Made by a program: the position numbers and the translations under genes. A stretch of DNA of 42,819 bases from Gemmatimonadota bacterium. GTDB taxonomy: Bacteria > Gemmatimonadota > Gemmatimonadetes > Gemmatimonadales > Gemmatimonadaceae. The notes under the pieces were generated by a model. The model saw only the letters and a program-made list of their open reading frames with translations, did no database searches and was not told the origin of the DNA. The stretch covers positions 1 to 42,819 of the forward strand of contig CANHJV010000011.1 in NCBI GenBank assembly GCA_947461225.1, read 5' to 3'. The first letter of the stretch is position 1. Every line of letters starts with the position of its first letter. Positions 30,242 through 38,205 of this stretch are shown here, one piece after another.

Positions 30242-33238
30242 TCACTTGCGCGCTCCTTCACCGCCGCGACCGCGCGCCGGACCAGCGGCGGGCGTCTCGG
30301 TGGCACCGGCCGTGATCACGGCCTGAATGAGCTGCGCGCGCTGCTTCGCGATATCCTCGCGGAGCACCTTGTCGTCGTCGAGCGTGAAATACTTCTTGCC
30401 GTCCACCCACGTCTGCTCAGCCTTCGTGAACTGCGACAGCGGGTTGCCGTTCCAGATCACGAAGTCGGCGTCCTTGCCGGCTTCGAGCGAACCCAAGGTC
30501 TTGTCGACCGCGATGGCCTTGGCCGCGTTGATCGTGACCGTCGAGAGGGCGTCGATTTCGTTCACGCCCGAGCGCAACAGCTTGCCCGCTTCCCAGTTCA
30601 TGCGGGTCGAGATTTCCGCGTCGTCGGAGTGCAGCGACGTGACCACGCCGGCTTCCATGAGCAGACGCGCGTTGTACGACGTGGCATCATACGCCTCGAG
30701 CTTGAACGCGCCCCAGTCGCTCCACACCACCGCCGCCACGCCCGACTTCTTGAGTTCACTGGCGATCTTGTACGCTTCCACGCCGTGCTGCAGCGTCTGG
30801 ATGCGGAAGCCGAATTCTTCCGCGAGGCGAACCAGCGCCAGGAATTCGTCAGCGCGATAGCCGTGCGACGACACCAGCAGCTTCTGGTTGAGGATGTCGA
30901 GCAGCGCTTCCATGCGCAGATCCTTGCGCGGCGGAAGGCCCGTCTTCGTCTTCTCCCAGCTCTTCCATTCCTTCTCGTAGTCACGCGCGGCCAGGAAGTG
31001 ATCGCGAATGATTTCCTGTACGCCCATACGCGTGTTGGGATACCGCGTCGGGCTGCGCTTCGGGTTCTCACCGAGCGCAAACTTCACGGTGCGCGGCGCG
31101 CCCACGATCTTGTACTCGTCGGGGAGCGAGCCCCACCGGATTTTCACGAACACGTTTTCGCCGCCAATCGGATTCGCCGAACCGTGCTTGATCATCGTGG
31201 TGGTGAGGCCGCCGGCGAGCTGACGATAGAACCAGATGTTGTTGTGCGTGAGCACGTCGCCCATCTGCACCTCGGGGACGATCGCGAAGCCCGATTCGTT
31301 CACATCGCTCACACCCGAGTGCGTATGCGGATCGATCAGCCCCGGCGTGACGTGCTTGCCGGTGGCATCGATGATCACGGCGCCGGCGGGCGCGGCGAGC
31401 TTCTGCCCCACCCGTACCACCTTGCCGGCCTGTACCAGCAGATCGGCGTTCTCGAGGCGCCCCTGCGGTCCCTGCGTCCACACGGTGGCGTTGCGCACGA
31501 GCAGCACGGTGGGCTGTGCCGGCGCCGCCGCACGGCCGAACTCCATGGCCGGCCGGACGAACGGCAGATCGATCTTCGGCACCTTCACCGCCACCGTCCC
31601 ACGGGCGGGACCTTCGAAGGCTTCGGTGCGCGCGCCGCGGTAGCGCGCGTCGGTCCCGTTCGGGAGCGACAGCCACCCGAAGAACGTCGTGTCACTCACC
31701 GACCCGGCCAGCAGCAGCGAGCCTTCCTGGCCAAGCGGCTCGCCGGCGAACGTCGCTTCCAGACGACCGGTTTCGGCGATGATCCGCACCGACGAGAGTG
31801 GCACAGGTCGACGACCGGGCATTTCCACCGTGCCACGGATGCGATTGAGCGGCCCGTCGAGACGCAGCGTGACATTCTTAAACGTGCCGGCATCGTCGGA
31901 CGTGATCGCCCACGTGCCGCGCGGGTCCACCTGCGGCGGCCGCGTGACACCGTACTGCCGTCCCTGCACCCACACGTCGCGCACGGCCGACTCTTCGGTG
32001 AAGAGATCGCCCTCGCTGATCACGAAGTTGGCCGCCTTGCCGACGGCGATCGTGCCGTGCGTCTTCTCGATGCCGAGGAACGTGGCGGGCACGGTGGTGA
32101 GCGCCGCCAGCGCCTTGTCGGGCGCGAGGCCACGCGCCACGGCGGTGCGGAGATTCGGAAGGAACTGCGTGAGCGAGGAGAGGCCATCGGCGGTGATGGC
32201 GAACGGCACGCCGGCGGCAGCCAGCTGCGCCGGGTTGGTGGGCGCGAGGTACCAGTGCCGGAGATCGGCCAGCGACACGTTGGCCGCCGCTTCCGGGCTC
32301 GACACGTTCGGCGCGTCGGGGAAGTTCAGCGGCAGAACCATCGGCTGCGAGCGCCCCTTCAGCACGTCGAGCAGTCGGTATTCCTGACCGTTGCCGCGAA
32401 ACCACGGCGTGAGCTTGTAGTCCTGCGCGAGCTTATAGGCGCGGAGGTACTCCTCTTCACTCCGGGTCTCGAACATCACCGGCTGCGTGCCCTTCACGGC
32501 CTTGCCGAGGGCCGCCAGCGCCTCACTCGTTTCCGGCGGCAGCAACGAGCGGCCACTCGTTTCGTAGGCCCCCCACGCGCGGCCATACCACTCGGCGTCC
32601 ATCAACGTCTGCTTCATCAGCGCGACGGTGCCCATGGAGGAGTTGGGATACATGCCGCCAAGGGCGAAGGAGCGCTGGAAGCCCACCGCCTGCGCGAGGT
32701 CCGGGCGCAGCACGCGTTCGCGCACGCCGGCATCGCCGAGGCTGACCACCGTGGCGGTGCCGCGGAAGATGCCCTGACGCGGCACGGCGAGCGCGGTCCC
32801 GAAGCCGAGGGAGCGGAGCGCCGTGCGACGCGTGGAGTCGTCCTTGAAATTGGCGGTCGTGCTGAACCACGCGCGCACCTGTGGATTCCAGTGCGTCGGG
32901 CCCACGTCGCCACCCTGCGGCGGCGCATCGCCGCCAAGGTCGGCGGAGGCATCGACGAAGCCGGGATAGACCGTGAGCCCCTTCAAGTCCCACACGCGGG
33001 CGCCAGCGGGCGCCGCCATGCCGGCGCCGACGGCCGTGATGAGCCCGTTGCGGACGACGATCGTGGCGTTGGCCAGGACCTGGCCGGGGGCGGTGACGAC
33101 GCGCGCCCCCACCAGGGCGTGGTAGCCCGTGCTGTTGTCGCGCAGGCCGGTCACCGGCTCCGTGCGCGAGGACTGCTGGGCCTCGAGCGATCCGGCAGCG
33201 AACGCGGCCAGGCCGAGGAGGAAACGAAACGCTCTCAC
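30242..33238 (-). CDS. Exported tandem amidohydrolase (degenerate N-module, active-looking C-module)
   Basis: A 998-residue protein with signal peptide MRAFRFLLGLAAFAAGSLEA and a GTG start. Module 1 (~38-430) has the amidohydrolase frame but PGFVDASAD instead of HxH, so it is metal-less. A beta-rich segment follows (~440-545). Module 2 (~575-985) keeps the ligands: H638 and H640 in PGLIDPHTHSG, H792 in VSSHGYRADE, H818 in LQHGVEAYK and D872 in LHSDDAE. It ends with the usual TVTINAAKAIAVDKTLGSLEAGKDADFVIWNG. Members of this imidazolonepropionase/prolidase-like branch hydrolyse cyclic amides or dipeptides; the true substrate is unknown. The next gene begins at or just after its stop, so both are one operon with three amidohydrolase modules and a single apparent active site. 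Confidence 0.92.
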   Translation of the reverse strand: MRAFRFLLGLAAFAAGSLEAQQSSRTEPVTGLRDNSTGYHALVGARVVTAPGQVLANATIVVRNGLITAVGAGMAAPAGARVWDLKGLTVYPGFVDASADLGGDAPPQGGDVGPTHWNPQVRAWFSTTANFKDDSTRRTALRSLGFGTALAVPRQGIFRGTATVVSLGDAGVRERVLRPDLAQAVGFQRSFALGGMYPNSSMGTVALMKQTLMDAEWYGRAWGAYETSGRSLLPPETSEALAALGKAVKGTQPVMFETRSEEEYLRAYKLAQDYKLTPWFRGNGQEYRLLDVLKGRSQPMVLPLNFPDAPNVSSPEAAANVSLADLRHWYLAPTNPAQLAAAGVPFAITADGLSSLTQFLPNLRTAVARGLAPDKALAALTTVPATFLGIEKTHGTIAVGKAANFVISEGDLFTEESAVRDVWVQGRQYGVTRPPQVDPRGTWAITSDDAGTFKNVTLRLDGPLNRIRGTVEMPGRRPVPLSSVRIIAETGRLEATFAGEPLGQEGSLLLAGSVSDTTFFGWLSLPNGTDARYRGARTEAFEGPARGTVAVKVPKIDLPFVRPAMEFGRAAAPAQPTVLLVRNATVWTQGPQGRLENADLLVQAGKVVRVGQKLAAPAGAVIIDATGKHVTPGLIDPHTHSGVSDVNESGFAIVPEVQMGDVLTHNNIWFYRQLAGGLTTTMIKHGSANPIGGENVFVKIRWGSLPDEYKIVGAPRTVKFALGENPKRSPTRYPNTRMGVQEIIRDHFLAARDYEKEWKSWEKTKTGLPPRKDLRMEALLDILNQKLLVSSHGYRADEFLALVRLAEEFGFRIQTLQHGVEAYKIASELKKSGVAAVVWSDWGAFKLEAYDATSYNARLLMEAGVVTSLHSDDAEISTRMNWEAGKLLRSGVNEIDALSTVTINAAKAIAVDKTLGSLEAGKDADFVIWNGNPLSQFTKAEQTWVDGKKYFTLDDDKVLREDIAKQRAQLIQAVITAGATETPAAGPARGRGGEGARK

Positions 33239-33329
33239 AAAGGGCTCGGGATACGGGAGGGAGAATGCGATCGGAACAGGACAAGTATGCGGCCTGTGCG
33301 CGCGCGCGTCGAGGACAGCGCCTTAGCCG

Positions 33330-33479
33330 CTACTCCTCGGCCGGTACCACGCCGTTGGCTATGTCCTCGGCGCGCTGCCGGGCGGCGTCCTGCCGCTGCT
33401 GGAGCTTCGCCGTCTTCTTCTGCTGGCGTTCCTGCTCTTTCTTCCGCTTCTCGAATTCGTAATTCGGTTTCTTGGCCAC
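33330..33479 (-). CDS. 49-residue Lys/Glu/Gln-rich small protein
   Basis: This short gene reads from GTG 33479 to TAG 33330-33332. It begins M-A-K-K-P-N-Y-E-F-E-K-R, continues with a highly charged helix of Lys/Glu/Gln/Arg, and ends NGVVPAEE. The opening KKPNYEFEKR is characteristic of a widespread family of tiny bacterial proteins of unknown function, which supports it being real. The GTG is the first start codon after an in-frame TGA. The composition predicts a coiled or disordered positively charged helix, possibly nucleic-acid binding (inference). No clear ribosome binding site is visible. It lies between the acyl-CoA ligase terminator and the amidohydrolase operon on the same strand. Confidence 0.72.
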   Translation of the reverse strand: MAKKPNYEFEKRKKEQERQQKKTAKLQQRQDAARQRAEDIANGVVPAEE

Positions 33480-33576
33480 GTGGTCGTAAAGTCAGGAGAG
33501 ATGGAGCAGGCTGGATCGCGAGATGGCACACTCGGAAGGATTGCCCGTGCTCACACCGTCTACAACAGCGCGCCCG

Positions 33577-33610
33577 AATAAAAGTGCGGCGGGTGGGTGG
33601 CCCCGCCCGC
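33577..33610 (-). terminator. Intrinsic terminator of the acyl-CoA ligase gene
   Basis: On the bottom strand GCGGGCGGG, loop GCCA and CCCACCCGC form an eight-pair stem with one mismatch. CGCAC and TTTTATT follow, a T-tract that makes this the most classical rho-independent terminator in the window. It begins three bases after the ligase stop. Confidence 0.72.
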
Positions 33611-33613
33611 TAC

Positions 33614-35185
33614 TTACTGCGTCGCCACCGCCCCTCGGCCGCCGCGCAGCACGTACTTTTGGATCTTGCCGGTGGCGGTCTTCGGGAGTTCATCCAGGAA
33701 GGTGACCCCCTTGGGGATCTTGAAGCCCGCCAGCCGCTCGCGGGCAAAGGCCTCCACCTCGCTTGCCGTGAGCACGGCGTTGGGCTTGCACACCACGAAG
33801 GCGTGCGGGGCCTCCCCCCACTTCTCGTGCGGCAGGCCGACCACGGCCACCTCCTGCACCGCCGGATGCCGCAGCAGCACGCCCTCGATCTCCACTGAGG
33901 AGATGTTCTCCCCGCCGCTGATGATGACGTCCTTGATGCGGTCGCGGATTTCCATGTAGCCGTCGGGGTGCACCACCGCTGCGTCGCCAGAATGAAACCA
34001 GCCACCCATCATCGCGCGCGCCGTGGCCTCGGGATCGCGGTAGTAGCCATCCATCACCACGTTCCCGCGCACCACGATCTCCCCTATGGTCGCGCCGTCG
34101 CGCGGCACCGTCTCGCCGTGCTCGTCGATCACGCGCAGTTCCCCCGACGTGATCAGCTCCACCCCCTGCCGGGCCTTGAGCGTCGCACGCTCGGCCGCCG
34201 GCAGCCCTGCCTGTTCGGGACGCGGCTCGCTCACGCTGATCAGCGGCGACACTTCGGTGAGGCCGTACACGTGGGTGATCGTCCATCCGAGTTCCTCTTC
34301 GACCCGCTCGATCGTGTGCGCCGCCGGGGCGGCACCCGCCGTGAGCACGCGCACGCCGCGCGGCGCCTGCACGCGCAACGCCGCTGGGGCATTGGCGATC
34401 ATGATCAGCACCGTCGGCGCCGCGCACAGCATGGTGCCGCGTTCCTCCGCCAGCAGCTGAAATACCGTGGGCGCATCGACCTTGCGCGTGCACACGTGCG
34501 TGCCGCCCACGGCGGTCACGATCCACACGAACGTCCAGCCATTCGCGTGAAACATCGGCAGCGTCCACAGATACCGATCGGCGCACGTCATCGGATGATG
34601 CACCAGCGTACCCACCGCATTCACCCACGCATTGCGGTGCGTGATCATCACGCCTTTCGGTTTCGCCGTGGTCCCGCTGGTGTAGTTGATCGCCAGCAGA
34701 TCGCCCTCGGCGATGGCCGGCCGCACGAACGACGGCGAGGCCGACGCCACCAACGCCTCGTAGTCCAGCCATCCGTCACCACCGCCCTCCAGCGCCACGA
34801 AGTGCTCCACCGCGGGCATCTCGTGGCGCACACGGTCCACCAGATCGAGGAAGTCGGCGTGCACGCACAACACACGACTCCCCGAGTGGTTCACCATGTA
34901 CACCCAGTCGGCCGGGAGCAGACGGTAGTTGAGCGGCACGATCGCGGCCCCCACCTGCGGCACCGCATAAAAGCCTTCGAGATGCGCGTGCGTGTTCGGC
35001 GCGATGTACGCCACACGATCCGCGGGAACGACCCCCAACGTCTGTAGCGCCTGCGACCAGCGGTCACATCGCTCCAGAAACTCGGCGTACGTCCATCGCT
35101 GATCGCCATCCACCACCGCCTCGCGATCACCGTACAGCGCACGCGCACGACGGGCGAAATCCATCGGCGTCAACGGAACCTGCAT
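33614..35185 (-). CDS. Acyl-CoA synthetase (AMP-binding, medium/long-chain type)
   Basis: A 523-residue ATP-dependent carboxylate-CoA ligase of the ANL superfamily. Motifs in order: YTSGTTAKPKGVM (168-180) for phosphate binding; YLWTLPMFHANGW; HVYGLTEVSP near 310-320 for adenine contact; GGWFHSGDAAVVHPDGYMEIRDRIKDVIISGGENIS, which includes the ribose-binding Asp and the hinge; and the terminal catalytic lysine in KTATGKIQKYVLRG. It resembles the FadD3/AlkK group that activates medium- to long-chain acids, and the substrate is inferred only from that resemblance. It is cytoplasmic. ATG 35185 has AGGTG seven bases upstream. It stands alone between two intergenic regions and is followed by a clear terminator. 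Confidence 0.95.
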   Translation of the reverse strand: MQVPLTPMDFARRARALYGDREAVVDGDQRWTYAEFLERCDRWSQALQTLGVVPADRVAYIAPNTHAHLEGFYAVPQVGAAIVPLNYRLLPADWVYMVNHSGSRVLCVHADFLDLVDRVRHEMPAVEHFVALEGGGDGWLDYEALVASASPSFVRPAIAEGDLLAINYTSGTTAKPKGVMITHRNAWVNAVGTLVHHPMTCADRYLWTLPMFHANGWTFVWIVTAVGGTHVCTRKVDAPTVFQLLAEERGTMLCAAPTVLIMIANAPAALRVQAPRGVRVLTAGAAPAAHTIERVEEELGWTITHVYGLTEVSPLISVSEPRPEQAGLPAAERATLKARQGVELITSGELRVIDEHGETVPRDGATIGEIVVRGNVVMDGYYRDPEATARAMMGGWFHSGDAAVVHPDGYMEIRDRIKDVIISGGENISSVEIEGVLLRHPAVQEVAVVGLPHEKWGEAPHAFVVCKPNAVLTASEVEAFARERLAGFKIPKGVTFLDELPKTATGKIQKYVLRGGRGAVATQ

Positions 35186-35344
35186 GGCAGCACCTACGGG
35201 AAGGGGATGACGATGCCGCTCTCGGCTGGCACGGCTCTGGCGATCTTACGGGACGCATCAGATCGCGGCAACCCGGATCATTCCCTGCAGCCAAGCCGAG
35301 CCAGAAGTCCGCGCTCCTACCGGTCACCTTCGCTGAGCGGCGCG

Positions 35345-35620
35345 CTACAGGCGCCCCGAGCGCATCGCTTCCTCAACCCAGGTGGCGTACTCCTCCTGCA
35401 TGCAGGTACCACACGGTCGGTAGCCGGCGGCGATGGCGGTTGCCTCGTCCGCGAAGAAGACCCGATGCTTCGCATATCCCGTGGGGAGCGAGCCGACCGC
35501 GCTGCGGCAGTCGAGGCGCCCATAGACCTTCCGCCGGCGGTTCCCACCAAGCGTGCCCGGTACCGCACTCAGCACGTCCTGTCCGTCTGGGCCAATCAGT
35601 ATGTATTGTTTTCCGGTCAT
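35345..35620 (-). CDS. Stand-alone Ada-type metal-binding domain protein
   Basis: A 91-residue protein. Residues ~30-75 follow the zinc-binding domain of Ada: VYGRLDCRSA, then HRVFFADEATAIAAGYRPCGTCM. Cys38, Cys70 and Cys73 match three ligands. The usual fourth cysteine (CxxxC after Cys38) is absent, so the fourth ligand would be another residue such as His52 or missing. Full Ada proteins also have AraC and methyltransferase domains, which are lacking here. Small Ada-like proteins occur alone in many bacteria and have no established role. The N-terminal ~25 residues (KQYILIGPDGQDVLSAVPGTLGGN) look like a short beta extension. Confident as a domain, not as a DNA-repair function. Confidence 0.83.
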   Translation of the reverse strand: MTGKQYILIGPDGQDVLSAVPGTLGGNRRRKVYGRLDCRSAVGSLPTGYAKHRVFFADEATAIAAGYRPCGTCMQEEYATWVEEAMRSGRL

Positions 35621-35824
35621 GGCCTAAAGATGCGACGATGCTCGGGAGGTGTGTAGCGCTGCGCGCCGCTGCAGCGAAACGTGAGGCGACCCGGAGCTGA
35701 ACGGTACAGGGGGCGCCCGCATTGCGGCCCGCATGCCAGCCATCGACTCGGTGATGATAGCCGATGGCAAAAGGCGCCAACCTAGCCGCCATGCAGGACG
35801 GCTGGCCCCGCACGATGGCCTTGC

Positions 35825-36988
35825 TCAGGCAGCGGTTGGGTGTGCAAGCGCGTCGGATGAATGCGGCAGCCGGTGCATCACGTCGGTGAGCACCTGCTGC
35901 AGCGCCGCGCTGGCCACCGAGACCTGTAGTGAGGTGAGTGCATCATCAGGACTTTCCAGATTGATCCCCGGGGCATGATAGAGCCCCCACTGCGACGCTT
36001 TGCCTGACAACAGCATATCGACGGTAGGCACGCGAAAGGCGGCCGCGGCGTGTGCAATGCTCGTGTCGGGGGTAAACAGCGCATCCGCCCGTGACACCAG
36101 CGCGAAGGCCTCACGCAACGAGCGAGTGCGGACATAGCGGCCTTGCGTCATGGTGGCGAGAGACTCGCCCAGCGCTTGCTCGTCTGGTGCCGACATGACA
36201 CACAGCTGCAGTGCGGGCACACGCGTGCGTGCCGCAGCGATCACGGCCGCATACGAGTCGAGTGGCCAACGACGCGATGTTTTCCCGGCGCTGATGTTCA
36301 CCAGAAGCCGGAGTGGCGCCTGGGCAGACGCTGAGCTGGTGACGGCCGGAGCCCACACCAATTCAGCCTGCGCGCTTTCGTCAGGCGTTAACGCAATCAC
36401 CGGGGCCGGGCTCACCAACGCCGCATCGGCGCGAAACGGAGCGATAAACAGCGCGAGGTGATCCACGATGTGCGCGGCGAGCGGCAGCGACGCGATGACC
36501 GGCGCGTACAGTTCGTCGAGTCCCCGCCCTGCCGTACCGACTCGACGACGAGCACCGGACGCCAGCATGAGCAGCAACGTGGTCACCGACGGCGCGGTGG
36601 GCATGCAATCCACCACCACGTCGTAGTCGCGGGCGCGCATATCCTGCACCGAGCGCCAGACACTTCGCCAGCTGGCGCGATTGAGTACGAGGACATCGTG
36701 AACGAGTGGCTCATGCGACAACACCGGGGCGTTGGCCGGCGACGCCAAGACATCCAGGTGCACATTCGGCGCTCCGCCAATGGCGCGCAACACACCCGTT
36801 GAGACGATCATATCGCCAATCCGGTCGGGGCGGAGAAACAACACCCGCTGTGGCCCTGCCCTCCGGTGCGACGGGTGTCGCCGTTCACGCCATAGATCGT
36901 GCAGGCGTACGCACGCAGCAAGCAGGCGCACCATACGCCGACGCCACCACAACTCCAATCGTTTGCCGAAACGTGAATCAGCGGCCAT
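35825..36988 (-). CDS. Glycosyltransferase family 9 (heptosyltransferase-like)
   Basis: A 387-residue protein. The N-terminal ~45 residues are basic and amphipathic, and could contact the membrane. The GT9 core starts at RVLFLRPDRIGDMIVSTGVLRAI (~48-70), the conserved 'R-x-D-R-I-G-D' acceptor region. The second Rossmann half has LLVNISAGKTSRRWPLDSYAAVIAAA and then FTPDTSIAHAAAAFRVPTVDM, which is the nucleotide-sugar-binding S/T-x-x-x-H region. GT9 enzymes add heptose or other sugars to lipopolysaccharide inner core or other glycans. The 'PDTS-AHAA' motif is intact, so the enzyme is probably active. No other LPS gene is nearby. ATG 36988 is chosen because the upstream frame lacks GT9 sequence. 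Confidence 0.9.
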   Translation of the reverse strand: MAADSRFGKRLELWWRRRMVRLLAACVRLHDLWRERRHPSHRRAGPQRVLFLRPDRIGDMIVSTGVLRAIGGAPNVHLDVLASPANAPVLSHEPLVHDVLVLNRASWRSVWRSVQDMRARDYDVVVDCMPTAPSVTTLLLMLASGARRRVGTAGRGLDELYAPVIASLPLAAHIVDHLALFIAPFRADAALVSPAPVIALTPDESAQAELVWAPAVTSSASAQAPLRLLVNISAGKTSRRWPLDSYAAVIAAARTRVPALQLCVMSAPDEQALGESLATMTQGRYVRTRSLREAFALVSRADALFTPDTSIAHAAAAFRVPTVDMLLSGKASQWGLYHAPGINLESPDDALTSLQVSVASAALQQVLTDVMHRLPHSSDALAHPTAA

Positions 36989-37248
36989 GGTCAGGCACAA
37001 CCATTCCGTCGCGCGGCACGATGACGAGGAAGTCGCAGGAGTGGCGCGGCATGCAAAAAACCTAAAGGTGTAATGTGAATTGCAACACCCGCGGGCACAT
37101 GGGTTTGGCGCCGATGTCAGCGCGTGTGCGTGGACCACCACAGACTGGCTTCGGTGCCCGCCACACCCCACCGCTTCCGGCCGTCCCCTCTCGGGTGCAC
37201 ACTCCCTTCGAGACCGAACGCCTCTGTGCCAATCGCCCGCCCTCCATC

Positions 37249-38172
37249 ATGCCCCTTCGCGCCCTCGCCCTTCGCGCCTTCGCGCTCTTCGCCCTCCTCG
37301 CCGTCGGCGCGCCGCGGGCCCCGCTCTCGGCTCAGCCTTCACGCACTACCATCGTGATGCTCGGCACGGGCACCCCCATCCCCGACCCCGATCGCGCCGG
37401 CCCCGCCGTGGCCATCGTAGTGGATAGCACCGCGTACGTGTTCGACGCTGGCGCGGGCGTGGTGCGACGGGCCGCCGCCGCGGAACGGAGCGGTGTGCCC
37501 GCGCTGCGCGCGCAGCAGTTGGGCCATGTGTTTCTCACCCATCTGCACTCCGATCACACCATGGGACTCAACGACGTGATCTTCACGCCATGGATCCAGG
37601 GGCGCGAGACGCCGTTACAGGTGTTCGGACCGCCGGGCACGCAGCGGTTGGTGAACGGCATTCTCGATGGCAACAATGAAGACATCAAGGAGCGTATCGC
37701 CAGCGCCGGCGGTCCGTCGGCCACAGCGTGGAAGGCCGCCGTGCACGAGATCACCGAAGGCGTGGTGTATCGGGACGCGCGCGTGACCGTGCGCGCCTTT
37801 GCGGTGCCACACAGCGCGTGGCCGCACGCCTTTGGTTACAAGATCACCACGCCCGACCGTACCATCGTCATCAGCGGCGATGCGCGGGCCAATCCGGCCA
37901 TTGCGCGCGAGTGCAACGGCTGCGACGTGCTCATTCACGAGGTGTACTCCGACGCCGGGCTGCAGACCGTCGGGGCGGGGCGTCGGCCGTATCACCAGCA
38001 GGCACACACATCGGCGACACAGCTGGCCGACATCGCCACCGCCGCCAAGCCGACGCTGCTCGTGCTCTATCACCAGCTGGTGTGGAAGTCCACCGACGAG
38101 CAGCTGCTGGCCGAAGTACGGGCGCGGTACGGCGGGCGCGTGGTGTCAGCGAAGGATCTCGACAAGTACTGA
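37249..38172 (+). CDS. Exported metallo-beta-lactamase-fold hydrolase (RNase Z/arylsulfatase-like)
   Basis: A 307-residue protein with signal peptide 1-28 (ending PLSAQ). The fold begins TTIVMLGTGTPIPDPDRAGPA, typical of the RNase Z/AtsA-like branch. The zinc motif is THLHSDH (HxHxDH, residues 98-103). Further ligands are likely in AVPHSAWPHAFGY (His), VISGDARANP (Asp) and LVLYHQLVW (His). AtsA-like exported members act as sulfatases or phosphodiesterases, so tRNA processing is unlikely for an exported protein. The coding sequence just after the start is a run of CGCCTTCGC-type repeats encoding the signal. It is followed by a perfect hairpin at its stop. Confidence 0.9.
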   Translation: MPLRALALRAFALFALLAVGAPRAPLSAQPSRTTIVMLGTGTPIPDPDRAGPAVAIVVDSTAYVFDAGAGVVRRAAAAERSGVPALRAQQLGHVFLTHLHSDHTMGLNDVIFTPWIQGRETPLQVFGPPGTQRLVNGILDGNNEDIKERIASAGGPSATAWKAAVHEITEGVVYRDARVTVRAFAVPHSAWPHAFGYKITTPDRTIVISGDARANPAIARECNGCDVLIHEVYSDAGLQTVGAGRRPYHQQAHTSATQLADIATAAKPTLLVLYHQLVWKSTDEQLLAEVRARYGGRVVSAKDLDKY

Positions 38173-38190
38173 CCGCACCGAGAGGTGCGG
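38173..38190. terminator. Hairpin at MBL gene stop
   Basis: CCGCACC-GAGA-GGTGCGG is a perfect 7-bp stem with a GNRA-type tetraloop, starting right after the TGA of the MBL gene. It lies 15 bp before the stop of the convergent haloperoxidase-like gene. There is no T-tract; it is probably a bidirectional transcript end. Confidence 0.55.
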
Positions 38191-38205
38191 CAGGTCAGCG
38201 AGGCC

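Noticed and set aside
30098-33898. 1266-codon top-strand frame antisense to the amidohydrolase operon
   Set aside because: No recognisable motif, biased Arg/His composition, and it crosses a terminator and several true gene ends on the other strand.
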